Below are positions 1-6,696 of a stretch of DNA of 64,000 nt, in pieces. A program made the translations under genes and the position numbers. The first letter of the stretch is position 1; every line of letters begins with the position of its first letter. This stretch comes from Phaseolibacter flectens ATCC 12775 (lineage in GTDB: Bacteria > Pseudomonadota > Gammaproteobacteria > Enterobacterales > Enterobacteriaceae). Below the pieces are notes generated by a model. It made no database searches. It saw only the letters and a program-made list of their open reading frames with translations, and was not told where the DNA came from. The stretch is from contig NZ_JAEE01000001.1 in NCBI RefSeq assembly GCF_000518745.1, forward strand, positions 775,491 through 839,490, given 5' to 3'.

Positions 1-275
1 ACAGCCTTTTTGAAGGCTATCACCACGCTGTTGTTCCTCATGAAAGTGATTAATAATGTACATTGCTGTTCATTGAGCATAGCCACCCTTTGCTTTTGTT
101 TCCCTCCATTTGTAGTGAAGGTTCGGATTTCAAATCCGACCCTTCCATACTCTTCAAGATCTGGCAAATACTTGTCGATTAATTTGATTACAGTCTCATG
201 ACTACGATTTACGCCTTCTGCTATTGAGAATGAATTGGCTAGAATATCGAACTTTTTAATTTCTACTAATTGCAT
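1..275 (-). CDS. Rha-type phage regulatory protein, 5' part only
   Basis: The gene reads leftward off the window, so only about the first 91 residues are seen. The start is ATG at 275 behind a good ribosome binding site (AAGGGTG). The visible protein begins MQLVEIKKFDILANS and continues with SIAEGVNRSHETVIKLI and FTTNGGKQKQRVAMLNE, the pattern of the Rha/pRha antirepressor-like N-terminal domain, in which a small DNA-binding-like module precedes a variable C-terminus. Such genes sit late in lambdoid prophages and in some phages interfere with the prophage repressor. The C4-like RNA immediately upstream supports an antirepressor-type role, but function is inferred. A KilA-N or ORF6N type regulator is the main alternative. 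Confidence 0.7.
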   Translation of the reverse strand, partial: MQLVEIKKFDILANSFSIAEGVNRSHETVIKLIDKYLPDLEEYGRVGFEIRTFTTNGGKQKQRVAMLNEQQCTLLITFMRNNSVVIAFKKA

Positions 276-296
276 GGTTATCACCCTTCAAAAAAG

Positions 297-362
297 AGAC
301 CTCCGCTCACTAGAACGCCCACACCCGACTTCACCATGCAGTGGTGTCCTCGGAGGTCGCTT
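297..362 (-). ncRNA. C4-like antisense RNA candidate upstream of the Rha-type gene
   Basis: An 8-base inverted repeat, GACCTCCG and CGGAGGTC, closes a region of about 60 bases that contains further pairing (CACCA with TGGTG, and ACACC with GGGTGT). It lies 20-80 bases upstream of the start of a Rha-type gene and on the same strand. C4 RNAs of P1/P7-like and lambdoid phages sit in this position and pair with the ant leader to block its expression. I see the structure and the position; the family assignment is inference and would need a covariance-model search. Confidence 0.45.
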
Positions 363-421
363 TCGTGAAAAGTAGTCTCGGGATTTAATTTAACGCAGTG
401 AGTGCGATTTATTGCAGATGC

Positions 422-444
422 AAAAAAGCCCGCATTAAGCGAGC
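422..444 (-). terminator. intrinsic terminator, leftward
   Basis: Read leftward, GCTCGC-ttaat-GCGGGC forms a hairpin followed by TTTTTT. It lies beyond the lysis genes and before the C4/Rha region, and also sits just upstream of the divergent acr-like promoter, so it may insulate that promoter. Confidence 0.7.
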
Positions 445-466
445 ATAAAATTAATTAAAAAAAGTA

Positions 467-495
467 TTGACTCCGGTCGCGTTTGCGACCATAAT
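467..495 (+). promoter_or_regulatory. promoter with palindromic operator in its spacer (Aca2-type)
   Basis: The -35 box is TTGACT (467-472) and the -10 box is CATAAT (490-495), with a 17-base spacer. The spacer is almost filled by the palindrome GGTCGCGTTTGCGACC (475-490). A dimeric HTH protein bound there would block RNA polymerase. This fits autorepression by the Aca2-like product of the second gene of the operon, as known for acr-aca operons. The pairing of this protein with this site is inferred. Confidence 0.75.
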
Positions 496-547
496 GTACT
501 TACTGACTAGGCAAGGGGTCTGGTCAACTCAAATAGTGAGATTAAAA

Positions 548-841
548 ATGAACATCAAATCAGAAAACATTTCAAAAGAAGCATTCATCATCAACAAATT
601 CAACAAAGTTGTCGCTGTCATTTATGACACTGACATCATTGAAAAATACAAACACAACGAAATCGTTCTATTCTCAACACTCTCTACTTATGACGAAGTC
701 GCACAGCAACGAGTGCTTGTAAATAGTTCTGACGTGAAAATATCTCGACACAAAAAGTGGGAGCGCGAAGCAATGAGTCTTGATGTACCTGTTGCTGTTG
801 AGATTGATGACAGAAGGTTTACAGTAAAAAATTATGACTAA
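548..841 (+). CDS. small unknown protein, candidate anti-CRISPR
   Basis: A 97-residue protein starting at ATG 548 (MNIKSENISKEAFIINKF). An in-frame start at 467 would fall inside the promoter, so it is rejected. I do not recognise the family. It is small, soluble, without signal peptide or membrane segment, and has several charged residues towards the C-terminus (ISRHKKWEREAMS). It is the first gene of a two-gene operon with its own promoter, opposite in direction to the late genes, and overlaps the next gene by 8 bases. That next gene encodes an Aca2-like regulator, and genes directly upstream of aca2 are very often anti-CRISPR proteins. The function is therefore guilt by association only; a toxin or another moron product remains possible. 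Confidence 0.6.
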   Translation: MNIKSENISKEAFIINKFNKVVAVIYDTDIIEKYKHNEIVLFSTLSTYDEVAQQRVLVNSSDVKISRHKKWEREAMSLDVPVAVEIDDRRFTVKNYD

Positions 842-1199
842 CTTTGAACTTAAACAATTAAGAAAACTATTCTTTCTAACCACAGCAGAGGCCGCCGAAC
901 ATATCGGCGGTGTTGAGCCGAGAGCGTGGCAACGATGGGAGAAGGGGGAAAGAGCTATCCCTGCTGATGTATCTGAACACATGCAAATGCTAGCGCTGAC
1001 TCGATACGAAAGATTGCAAAGAGAGCCTGAAATTTCTAATGTTGCTTATCAATACTGTGATAGCTTAGATTCTTTTGTCGCTGCCGGTGGCGTAAGAAAT
1101 GTCACAATGTGGCGACTAGCTCAATCTGTAGCTAGTGAATTAACACTAGAAAAGTTTGCTTTCAATCAAAGAGACTCAGAAACTATTGGTTTTGATTAG
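834..1199 (+). CDS. aca2: Aca2-like HTH regulator (anti-CRISPR-associated)
   Basis: A 121-residue protein. Residues 1-45 (MTNFELKQLRKLF, then AEAAEHIGGVEPRAWQRWE and KGERAIPADV) match the helix-turn-helix pattern of the Aca2/YdiL-like (DUF1870) group, and the C-terminal half (MWRLAQSVASEL) has the dimerisation segment typical of that group. Aca2 proteins bind inverted repeats in the promoter of anti-CRISPR operons and repress them after the early burst of expression. The palindrome in the promoter at 475-490 is the obvious target. The gene overlaps its upstream partner, and its 3' end overlaps the convergent Rz gene by 24 bases. The alternative is the chromosomal YdiL type, whose role is unknown; the phage location and operon favour Aca2. 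Confidence 0.75.
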   Translation: MTNFELKQLRKLFFLTTAEAAEHIGGVEPRAWQRWEKGERAIPADVSEHMQMLALTRYERLQREPEISNVAYQYCDSLDSFVAAGGVRNVTMWRLAQSVASELTLEKFAFNQRDSETIGFD

Positions 1200-1628
1200 G
1201 TATTCTTGCAATGCTTCTAGCTGCTTCTGCATTTTAGTTACTTGCTGTCTGAGACGTAGATAATTTTGTTCAGCGTCTCTATCCAGTTCGGCGCGGGCTG
1301 CATTGTCCACGCCGGAGGCGGTGGCTGCTTTTGACAACTTCTTACAGCTTGCTTTGACGTACACGCGCTTAACGCTGTTAGACAAATCAGAGCGCAGATT
1401 TTCAATTTCTTCATTAGCTTTGTTTAACTCGCTAGTGTATTTTTTGTCGATGTCTGATACTTGCTCTTGCTGACTATTTAATTGCTCTATTGTTAGATTC
1501 AAGCTAGAGATTATTTTATCTGCTTCATCTGCTCTTTGCTTTGCTGAGTGATACAAGCTTCTGTAAAAGCTAAGAGCAACAATACAAACAATAGATGCGA
1601 TAATTGTTATTCTTAATGAGCTAATCAT
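1176..1628 (-). CDS. Rz-like inner-membrane spanin
   Basis: A 150-residue protein with one N-terminal membrane segment (about residues 5-22, ITIIASIVCIVALSFY) followed by a long coiled-coil region rich in Q, E and K, as in lambda Rz. The inner-membrane spanin spans the periplasm and, with the Rz1 lipoprotein, fuses inner and outer membranes at the last step of lysis. It directly follows the endolysin gene with an 8-base overlap and contains the Rz1 gene in another frame, the classic nested arrangement. Confidence 0.85.
   Translation of the reverse strand: MISSLRITIIASIVCIVALSFYRSLYHSAKQRADEADKIISSLNLTIEQLNSQQEQVSDIDKKYTSELNKANEEIENLRSDLSNSVKRVYVKASCKKLSKAATASGVDNAARAELDRDAEQNYLRLRQQVTKMQKQLEALQEYLIKTNSF
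1238..1414 (-). CDS. Rz1-like outer-membrane lipoprotein nested in Rz
   Basis: A 58-residue reading frame inside Rz in a different frame. It begins MKKLKICALICLTALSACTS: a basic start, a hydrophobic stretch and the lipobox LSAC, so Cys18 should be lipid-modified. The mature part is short and proline-rich (KQPPPPAWTMQPAP), the hallmark of Rz1. It acts as the outer-membrane spanin partner of Rz. The fully embedded layout is as in phage lambda. Confidence 0.85.
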   Translation of the reverse strand: MKKLKICALICLTALSACTSKQAVRSCQKQPPPPAWTMQPAPNWIETLNKIIYVSDSK

Positions 1629-2151
1629 CGATATTCCAGCAAGCTAATGCTGCTTCCTGATCGCGCCTTATAACCTGGCCAGCACAATTATTTTCGCGCT
1701 TTCGGCAATCCCTGCCCCCGTCAAATATCCATTTTTTTATTTCTTGGCAAGCTTCTTTGCGCTTGTTCTCATTGATTAATTTGAAGAAAGTTGAGTTAAA
1801 ACATTTACTTACGCCTATATTCCACGGACAAAATGACGCGATTCCGACTTTTTGCGGTTCGGTTAGCTTGATGTGTATATTTTCATCTACCCATTCCAAT
1901 GCTTTTGCTTGCTCTCGCTCGTCAATTTGTTTGCATTGCTCACTAGTTAATTTCATGCCTTTTTTTACTGCTTGATTGTTAACATGAGTTACTCCGCCGC
2001 AAATTGTCCAGATCCCTCGACCGTCAGGATAAGCCGTTGTTTTTAAACCTTCTTTTTCTTGTTGAAACTGATTCATCAGATCGGGAGCGCCTGCACCAGC
2101 GGCTATCATTGCAAGCATTACTGCGCTCAATCTGTATTTTAAGTTGCTCAT
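1621..2151 (-). CDS. SAR endolysin, GH24 lysozyme
   Basis: A 176-residue phage lysozyme. Residues 8-23 form a weakly hydrophobic, Ala/Gly-rich signal-anchor-release segment (LSAVMLAMIAAGAGAP), so the enzyme is probably exported by the Sec system and held inactive at the membrane until the holin depolarises it. The catalytic triad of the family is visible as E34, D43 and T49 (spacing E-x8-D-x5-T, in EGLKTTAYPDGRGIWT). It cuts the glycan strands of peptidoglycan. It lies between the holin and Rz genes, with single-base to short overlaps, in the lysis operon. Confidence 0.9.
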   Translation of the reverse strand: MSNLKYRLSAVMLAMIAAGAGAPDLMNQFQQEKEGLKTTAYPDGRGIWTICGGVTHVNNQAVKKGMKLTSEQCKQIDEREQAKALEWVDENIHIKLTEPQKVGIASFCPWNIGVSKCFNSTFFKLINENKRKEACQEIKKWIFDGGRDCRKRENNCAGQVIRRDQEAALACWNIDD

Positions 2152-2444
2152 TAGATTAAGCCTTTTTCAGCTGCTTTTTTAATTACTTCAACTGATGATT
2201 TTGATACTTCATTATTAGATGATAGATAGCGTTCTAATATCTCAGTTCTTTTTTTGTTTTCTTTGTAATTACGTGAAGCATCTGAGCGACTACAGAGCAA
2301 TGCAGTTAAAGAGATACATATACCGACAAATCCGACCCCGAGATAAATCACGTCTTGCGTTTTAATTCCAGCAATTGTCGCAACCACCGCTAGGCCATTA
2401 AAAAAATGCACTGCGGCGGCAGTGAAAGGATTAGAGTGATCCAT
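2151..2444 (-). CDS. phage holin
   Basis: A 97-residue protein with two predicted membrane segments (about residues 13-27 and 31-51) and a polar, charged C-terminus (NYKENKKRTEILERYL). This is the shape of class II holins or pinholins. It would form lesions in the inner membrane that trigger release of the SAR endolysin encoded immediately downstream; stop and start share a base. The exact holin family is not recognised. Confidence 0.75.
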   Translation of the reverse strand: MDHSNPFTAAAVHFFNGLAVVATIAGIKTQDVIYLGVGFVGICISLTALLCSRSDASRNYKENKKRTEILERYLSSNNEVSKSSVEVIKKAAEKGLI

Positions 2445-2551
2445 TTTTACCGCCGTTTATTTTTGAAAAAGGGTCACCCTGCGCTGTATGCGTCGCCTTT
2501 TAAATTTTTTGTGAGGATTTCGCTGTTAAGCGCAGAGTGAAATTTAGATAC

Positions 2552-2575
2552 AAAAAAACCCCGCCGAAGCGAGGT
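2552..2575 (-). terminator. late-leader terminator upstream of the lysis genes
   Basis: Read leftward, CCTCGC-ttc-GGCGGGG followed by TTTTTTT is a strong intrinsic terminator. It lies between the Q-like gene and the holin, where lambdoid phages place the terminator that Q-modified polymerase reads through. Confidence 0.8.
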
Positions 2576-2639
2576 TAATATTTGTTGCCTTTGTTAATAT
2601 ACAATATTGGCACTATATAACGCTATTGTGGCTAATTGG

Positions 2640-3149
2640 CTAATTAAAGTCAATAGCAAAGTTTGAATATTTCCTGTTTTTTTTCTCAATTGCCCTACAT
2701 TTGAATGCATTTAACAGCGGTTCGTACAATAAGCATTGTGACGCATTAAGAATATCGTCTATCTCATTTCTGCATGTGCCAAGGGATGGTTTTTTCCACA
2801 CTCCGCCCCCTTTTGTCGTCATTCTTCTTCTCTTACAAGTTCTATGATAATGATTAGCTATCGCTCTTTTTGACAATTTATAAACATAGTAAGAGAGCAA
2901 AATATTAAAGGCTTGCACGTCTATACTTAAAACTCTATCAACTACATGAGAGATAAGAAGCCCGTCATCATCATTACACATCGGACTGCATGGGTAGCCT
3001 TGTGGCTGCACTTTTGCCATGAATTCAGCGATAATGCTGCTTTGCCGTTTGTCTAGCCTGCCGCTGTATACCCAAGCCCCCCAAAGTTCCAGCCATCCAT
3101 TTAGCCAGTCATGTTGTTCCTTGCTAAGTTGTAATTGTTTTATGGGCAC
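2640..3149 (-). CDS. Q-like late antitermination protein (DUF1133)
   Basis: A 169-residue basic protein at the end of the leftward early operon. The conserved part includes LSYYVYKLSKRAIANHYHR, a Cys/Arg-rich stretch CKRRRMTT, and a C-terminal region with CRNEIDDIL and LLYEPLLNAFKCRAIEKK. A related protein with the same organisation is encoded at 47,785-48,336. Members of this group sit between nin-region genes and the lysis cassette in lambdoid phages and are annotated as Q antiterminators, which let RNA polymerase pass the terminator of the late leader. That terminator is visible just downstream. No biochemical evidence is seen here. Confidence 0.75.
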   Translation of the reverse strand: MPIKQLQLSKEQHDWLNGWLELWGAWVYSGRLDKRQSSIIAEFMAKVQPQGYPCSPMCNDDDGLLISHVVDRVLSIDVQAFNILLSYYVYKLSKRAIANHYHRTCKRRRMTTKGGGVWKKPSLGTCRNEIDDILNASQCLLYEPLLNAFKCRAIEKKNRKYSNFAIDFN

Positions 3150-3192
3150 GGTTAAACCTCCAAGGGTTGGATAATTAAATTTAAAAGTTGAT

Positions 3193-3549
3193 TTATTCTA
3201 TTTCTGAGATTGTTATTTCCAACTTTCCATGTTTAATTATTTCTTTTCGCTTCATGCGTATATCATCAAAATTACTATCGTCTGAAATAACATTGTACTT
3301 AGTTAAAACATCTAGCGGGGCTTTGAATAGATTATCTAAATCTCTAACCCTGCGATCAGGTGGGTAAGCTTCTATACTTATTTTTAATTTTCCGTTTAAT
3401 TTAAAATTCCATTTGTTTTTAAGTATTAACTCGCCCGCTTTTTCTGAATATTCCCTACCCTTCTTGCTCTTAATTTTTCTGCCCCTGAACACCGGAAAAA
3501 GGTGATTGTTTCCTGGTGGCCAAGGCAGAGTTAATCGATATTTATTCAT
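3193..3549 (-). CDS. rusA: RusA-family Holliday junction resolvase
   Basis: A 118-residue protein of the usual RusA length (about 120). It shows the N-terminal LPWPPGNNHL motif and the acidic catalytic core PPDRRVRDLDNLFKAPLDVL, whose aspartates bind the metal ion. RusA cuts four-way DNA junctions symmetrically and resolves recombination or replication intermediates. It overlaps the upstream YbcO-like gene by 4 bases and precedes the Q-like gene, the normal nin-region order. Confidence 0.93.
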   Translation of the reverse strand: MNKYRLTLPWPPGNNHLFPVFRGRKIKSKKGREYSEKAGELILKNKWNFKLNGKLKISIEAYPPDRRVRDLDNLFKAPLDVLTKYNVISDDSNFDDIRMKRKEIIKHGKLEITISEIE

Positions 3550-3842
3550 ATCTTAATTAATCCCTCTTTTAAGAATAACACTTGAGTCCTCGCCATCCCC
3601 TCGAGCGCACACATTCGCGCATATTCAGCGTCAGTTACTCGCGTCCTTCTATCTATTTCATCGTGACAAGAGCTACAAGCGATTGCTGTTAAAATATCAG
3701 GTGGCTTAATTCCAGTTCCACAAAGTCCGGCTATTCTGATATGTATTAACACGCTAGTCTCATTATTGTGATTACAAATTCCGGGGATTCTAACTTGACA
3801 CTCTCTTCCTGCTGCCGCCTTTCTTAATTTATTGCTTATCAT
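3546..3842 (-). CDS. YbcO-like putative nuclease (DUF1364)
   Basis: A 98-residue protein with the DUF1364 pattern: N-terminal LRKAAAGRECQVRIPGIC, then HIRIAGLCGTGIKPPD, and a Cys/His pair CSSCHDEID near residue 67. These Cys and His residues resemble a zinc-containing HNH-type nuclease fold; E. coli prophage protein YbcO is the reference. It sits directly upstream of rusA, as in several lambdoid nin regions, and overlaps the upstream methyltransferase gene. Confidence 0.85.
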   Translation of the reverse strand: MISNKLRKAAAGRECQVRIPGICNHNNETSVLIHIRIAGLCGTGIKPPDILTAIACSSCHDEIDRRTRVTDAEYARMCALEGMARTQVLFLKEGLIKI

Positions 3843-4938
3843 TTTTTAACTCGCTTAATTCTTCTACTGAATCAAGAAATGCAGAGATAAATTCAGCTGC
3901 AACTTGTGGAACTATAGCGTTGCCATAGCCGCGCAATCGCACCACTCTTGCGGGAATCCCATTAGCCAGCGGGAATGTGCCGGATTCAACTGGCCTGAAC
4001 TTTCCATCCCTGCATCCGATCCAATCAGCACCTGACCAGAAGACTTGATCCTCAATGCTTGGGTTATGCCCTGCTCTGTTGCATAGTCCAGCCTGTCGAA
4101 AGTCCGATCCTTGCCATCCTTGCGTATCACTGTCGGACTGCTCCCCTTGTAATCGTTCGCTGTCGGCGTCGGCCACGGTTTCCAGTCCGGCGCTTGGCTG
4201 AAAATCAGGTAAGAGGCATCCGCCAGATCGTGCCGATAACTTTCCAGCTTGTTCGGATCCCGATTCCCATCTCTCTTGAGTCTTGGAGCTCTGTCTCCGC
4301 AAATGTCGTGAGACTGAGGTGTAGGCCAACCTGCCAACCTCGCCGCCCCTCCAAGCGTTGATCCTCTCGATGTTCCTATCGTTGCTCCTTCTCCCCTGAC
4401 TTGATTGTTGTCGATGGTTGTAGGCGTAGGCCAATTTGTTAACTGCACCAAAGAACAGCCGATCTCTTTTGTGCGGGGCGCCGACGCTGCAAGCTGGCAA
4501 TACTGCCGCCCCGCAGGAGTAACCTTGCCTTTCCAGTTCAACGAATAAATCGTCGAGCCAGTTTTTTCTAATCGCTGCTGCAACTTGCTCGCCAAAAACG
4601 ACTGTAGGCTTGCACTCGTTAATGAGTTGCAAGAATTTTGGTGCAAGATGTCTTTCGTCAAGCTGTCCGAGTTGCTTTCCGGCAACGCTGAAAGGCTGGC
4701 AGGGCGGGCTTCCAGTCCAGCACGGGAAATCGTCGGGGATTCCTGCGAGGCACAATGCGTAAGGCCAGCCGCCAATTCCCGCGAAAAAGTGGCATTGTGT
4801 GAATTCTTTAAGTTCTTCTGCTCTAACATCTTCAATGCTCCTGTCGTCCACAATTCCGTCCGGAATGTGACCTTGTTTGATTAACTCTCTCAGCCAGTTT
4901 GCTGTTTTTTTGTCGAATTCGTTGTAATAAGCTGTCAC
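3829..4938 (-). CDS. phage C5-cytosine DNA methyltransferase
   Basis: A 369-residue protein starting at GTG 4938; the GTGA overlap with the stop of the upstream fragment supports this start. Motif I is [11 protein letters not shown], motif IV with the catalytic cysteine is SPPCQPFS, motif VIII is [11 protein letters not shown], and the C-terminal motif is [18 protein letters not shown]. It transfers a methyl group to carbon 5 of cytosine, probably protecting phage DNA. The long stretch between motifs VIII and X is unusually rich in R, S, G and Q and shows repeated LAYA/LAYT/VADAD motifs. That stretch is also coding in another frame (3912-4853), which explains its composition. Confidence 0.88.
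   Translation of the reverse strand: MTAYYNEFDKKTANWLRELIKQGHIPDGIVDDRSIEDVRAEELKEFTQCHFFAGIGGWPYALCLAGIPDDFPCWTGSPPCQPFSVAGKQLGQLDERHLAPKFLQLINECKPTVVFGEQVAAAIRKNWLDDLFVELERQGYSCGAAVLPACSVGAPHKRDRLFFGAVNKLAYAYNHRQQSSQGRRSNDRNIERINAWRGGEVGRLAYTSVSRHLRRQSSKTQERWESGSEQAGKLSARSGGCLLPDFQPSAGLETVADADSERLQGEQSDSDTQGWQGSDFRQAGLCNRAGHNPSIEDQVFWSGADWIGCRDGKFRPVESGTFPLANGIPARVVRLRGYGNAIVPQVAAEFISAFLDSVEELSELKNDKQ
3912..4853 (-). CDS. second reading frame overlapping the methyltransferase gene
   Basis: An open frame of 313 codons on the same strand, shifted by one base and lying wholly within the methyltransferase gene. It does not look random. It carries repeated WPTP motifs ([21 protein letters not shown]), the segment [21 protein letters not shown], and a C-terminus [19 protein letters not shown] that I recall from stand-alone phage proteins annotated near DNA methyltransferases. 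Each WPTP here is the same DNA as LAYA, LAYT or VADA in the methyltransferase frame. The true start is uncertain because the N-terminal 60 residues are less convincing. Its function is unknown; target-recognition or accessory roles are guesses. Confidence 0.55.
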   Translation of the reverse strand: MWTTGALKMLEQKNLKNSHNATFSRELAAGLTHCASQESPTISRAGLEARPASLSALPESNSDSLTKDILHQNSCNSLTSASLQSFLASKLQQRLEKTGSTIYSLNWKGKVTPAGRQYCQLAASAPRTKEIGCSLVQLTNWPTPTTIDNNQVRGEGATIGTSRGSTLGGAARLAGWPTPQSHDICGDRAPRLKRDGNRDPNKLESYRHDLADASYLIFSQAPDWKPWPTPTANDYKGSSPTVIRKDGKDRTFDRLDYATEQGITQALRIKSSGQVLIGSDAGMESSGQLNPAHSRWLMGFPQEWCDCAAMATL

Positions 4939-5084
4939 CGATCACCTCTAATTATGCTACTGCCAAAATTAACAAGATCTCCTCTTGTGACAGTGCAGAA
5001 CTCTGCATTTAAAGCATTAAATATTTCAGGAGGGGTGCGCCAGCAATCTTTATGCTCTTTGGGTGTATTTGATTTCTCTGTCAT
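4935..5084 (-). pseudogene. N-terminal fragment of a phage Dam-type adenine methyltransferase
   Basis: A 49-codon frame starting at ATG 5084. Residues 5-30 (SNTPKEHKDCWRTPPEIF, NALNAEFC) match the start of phage DNA N6-adenine methyltransferases of the Dam type, normally about 160-180 residues. After Cys30 the sequence leaves the family pattern and ends at a TGA that overlaps the GTG of the cytosine methyltransferase. This looks like a deletion that joined the first codons of dam to the leader of the next gene. The fragment may still serve translational coupling. Confidence 0.65.
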
Positions 5085-5119
5085 TATTAGATCCAGTTTT
5101 AATATGGTTTATATTTTAT

Positions 5120-5542
5120 TTATAAGTTAAGTAGGTTGTATGTATTTTGATTACAACACCCTGCCAAATACCCGTTTTGAGATGTTCTTATTTTTGAAAC
5201 TCTATTTAAGCATTTCTCTCTATTTTTAATGGCGGTTTCTATTAATATTGCGTTACTGGTTGATTGCATTGCTTCCAACCATTCATTAGCAGCCCGTCTA
5301 AATAGCCCCCGTCTTTCAAGATCTCTTGATTTAGACTCATGCCTTTTATATTCAACATCATTTATTTTTTTTACTAAATAGTAATTATACCTTTCGTCTA
5401 CACTTACAATTAACTCAATGAGTAGCTCATTTATTATCATGCGTAGTTCAGATCGATTAATTCCAGTCTTAATCATTAGATTATTGAAGCTTATTCTATC
5501 TAAACCACTTAGTGTTTTAATCACCCGGTCTTTGTCGTTCAT
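5120..5542 (-). CDS. PerC-like phage protein with N-terminal winged-helix-like part
   Basis: A 140-residue protein. The C-terminal half has SRDLERRGLFRRAANEWLE followed by NREKCLNRV, which matches the PerC-family pattern (ranges LE-x-x-G-L-x-R-R-A-A-x-x-W-L). The first 60 residues (LDRISFNNLMIKTGINRSEL, then IINELL) look like a small winged-helix module. PerC-like proteins in prophages can act as transcription regulators of host genes, but many have no known role. It overlaps ninB by 4 bases in the leftward early operon. Confidence 0.6.
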   Translation of the reverse strand: MNDKDRVIKTLSGLDRISFNNLMIKTGINRSELRMIINELLIELIVSVDERYNYYLVKKINDVEYKRHESKSRDLERRGLFRRAANEWLEAMQSTSNAILIETAIKNREKCLNRVSKIRTSQNGYLAGCCNQNTYNLLNL

Positions 5543-5970
5543 ATTCTTTTTCCAAAATAGTCAATATTGAAAGATGCTCTTAGCTTAATATCATTAAATG
5601 CCGCAAATGCAGTTGTGTATTCAATTAAGCTAGACATTCTTGTTTTGCTCATTGCTGCCGTACTTTCTCTGATTGCTATTAACTCGCCTTCGATTCCTTT
5701 CAATACTTCACCATCTTTCCCAGTAGCAACAGCATGTCCTGAGACAAAAATGGGTTTCCATTCTGTTAGCTTCCGAGGCTTTCCACCCCAAGTTATTTTT
5801 TGCATAGCAAAGTCGCCACAAATTGCATGAAATATTTCATTTTGCGGAAGCGTTCGAGATGCTGGCTTTATTTTAACTTCAAGCGGGTTTTTGTCTGATA
5901 ATTCTAGCGAGTTAATATATTGAATTAGATTTTTGCGGACAGCTTCATTTCTTAGATAAAATGAAACCAA
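5539..5970 (-). CDS. ninB: NinB/Orf recombination mediator
   Basis: A 143-residue protein matching lambda NinB (Orf, 146 residues). Visible features are the basic, polar KPASRTLPQNEIFHAICGDF segment, the tryptophan-containing TWGGKPRKLTEWKPIF, and the conserved end SLIEYTTAFAAFNDIKLR. NinB binds single-stranded DNA and substitutes for RecFOR in loading recombination proteins. Its place in the nin region, upstream of the methyltransferase and rusA, is as expected. Confidence 0.9.
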   Translation of the reverse strand: MVSFYLRNEAVRKNLIQYINSLELSDKNPLEVKIKPASRTLPQNEIFHAICGDFAMQKITWGGKPRKLTEWKPIFVSGHAVATGKDGEVLKGIEGELIAIRESTAAMSKTRMSSLIEYTTAFAAFNDIKLRASFNIDYFGKRI

Positions 5971-6305
5971 AAATAACTCCTTTTTTTAATTACTCCAGCT
6001 CTCGATTGCTGAAACCTTACTGAACCTATCAGCAGATTTCGATCTGCATATTCTTGAGCATTAGTTTCTCCATCTGGCGGCAACTCACCAAGACCCAAAA
6101 GCGCATCATATATCCAGTTAACGGCTGCTTTATCGCCTTTCCCGTGTTCTGAATCAATGACTGCGCACTGCATAGTTAAAATTAACTTTCCGCAAATTCT
6201 GTCTACTTCTTTGAATCTCACTCGCATGTATTCGTTTTCATCTTTCAAGCGTTTAATTTCTGCTTTAAGCTCTGTGATGCTTTGCATGTCTCTACCCTCA
6301 CTCAA
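5952..6305 (-). CDS. phage protein, Ea22-like, unknown function
   Basis: A 117-residue protein. The first 45 residues are probably a coiled coil (ITELKAEIKRLKDENEYM). The middle HGKGDKAAVNWIYDALLG with LPPDGETNAQEYADR resembles the C-terminal part of Ea22/Ead-like phage proteins. The start could also be the internal methionine MQSITELK at residue 7. It overlaps both neighbours by a few bases, so translation is probably coupled. No biochemical role is known to me. Confidence 0.55.
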   Translation of the reverse strand: MSEGRDMQSITELKAEIKRLKDENEYMRVRFKEVDRICGKLILTMQCAVIDSEHGKGDKAAVNWIYDALLGLGELPPDGETNAQEYADRNLLIGSVRFQQSRAGVIKKRSYFWFHFI

Positions 6306-6651
6306 GGCCAGTAATCTTATTCAGCAACTTCCCGAGTTTTGATGTAGAATCAAATCCAACTTTTCCCCTAAAAAGCCACTGAAACGGGATTGTTAAAAAC
6401 CAAAGCGGAACAAACCAGATTCGGTTAAGTCTCTGCCAAAAATTGCCGTCTCTCTTGCCTCGCCAAGCTGTATTATCGACAACTTGGTATGCGAATCGTG
6501 ATTTATCTAAATAATAATCTTTCCAGCCCTCGGTGCTTCCCAAGCAGAGAAACATTGATATTTTATTCCAGTTTTCAAAACCCTGTTCTTTTAGCTTTCG
6601 CTCTAATTCAGTTCGATTCAGAACTGGAACCCATCCCCTGCGATAAATCAT
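6298..6651 (-). CDS. unknown phage protein with hydrophobic Trp-rich segment
   Basis: A 117-residue protein that I do not recognise. Residues 1-70 are polar; residues about 78-93 (RIWFVPLWFLTIPFQWLF) are strongly hydrophobic and aromatic and may attach to the membrane. The basic C-terminus ends in LLNKITGLE. It follows the replication genes after a terminator at 6671-6691 and is read in the same leftward direction, overlapping the next gene by 8 bases. Confidence 0.55.
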   Translation of the reverse strand: MIYRRGWVPVLNRTELERKLKEQGFENWNKISMFLCLGSTEGWKDYYLDKSRFAYQVVDNTAWRGKRDGNFWQRLNRIWFVPLWFLTIPFQWLFRGKVGFDSTSKLGKLLNKITGLE

Positions 6652-6670
6652 ATTTCTCTCCTGCTGGCAT

Positions 6671-6691
6671 AAAAAAACCGCTTTAAGCGGT
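6671..6691 (-). terminator. terminator after the primase-helicase gene
   Basis: Read leftward, ACCGCTT/AAGCGGT forms a near-perfect hairpin followed by TTTTTTT only a few bases beyond the stop of the primase-helicase gene. In this operon it must be passed for the nin genes to be expressed, which suits N-dependent antitermination. Confidence 0.75.
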
Positions 6692-6696
6692 GGTAG

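Noticed and set aside
834..1199. Antitoxin of a toxin-antitoxin pair with the 548-841 gene as toxin
   Set aside because: The two-gene layout and palindromic operator also fit a toxin-antitoxin pair, but the HTH protein matches Aca2 better than any antitoxin family I know. Kept only as an alternative.
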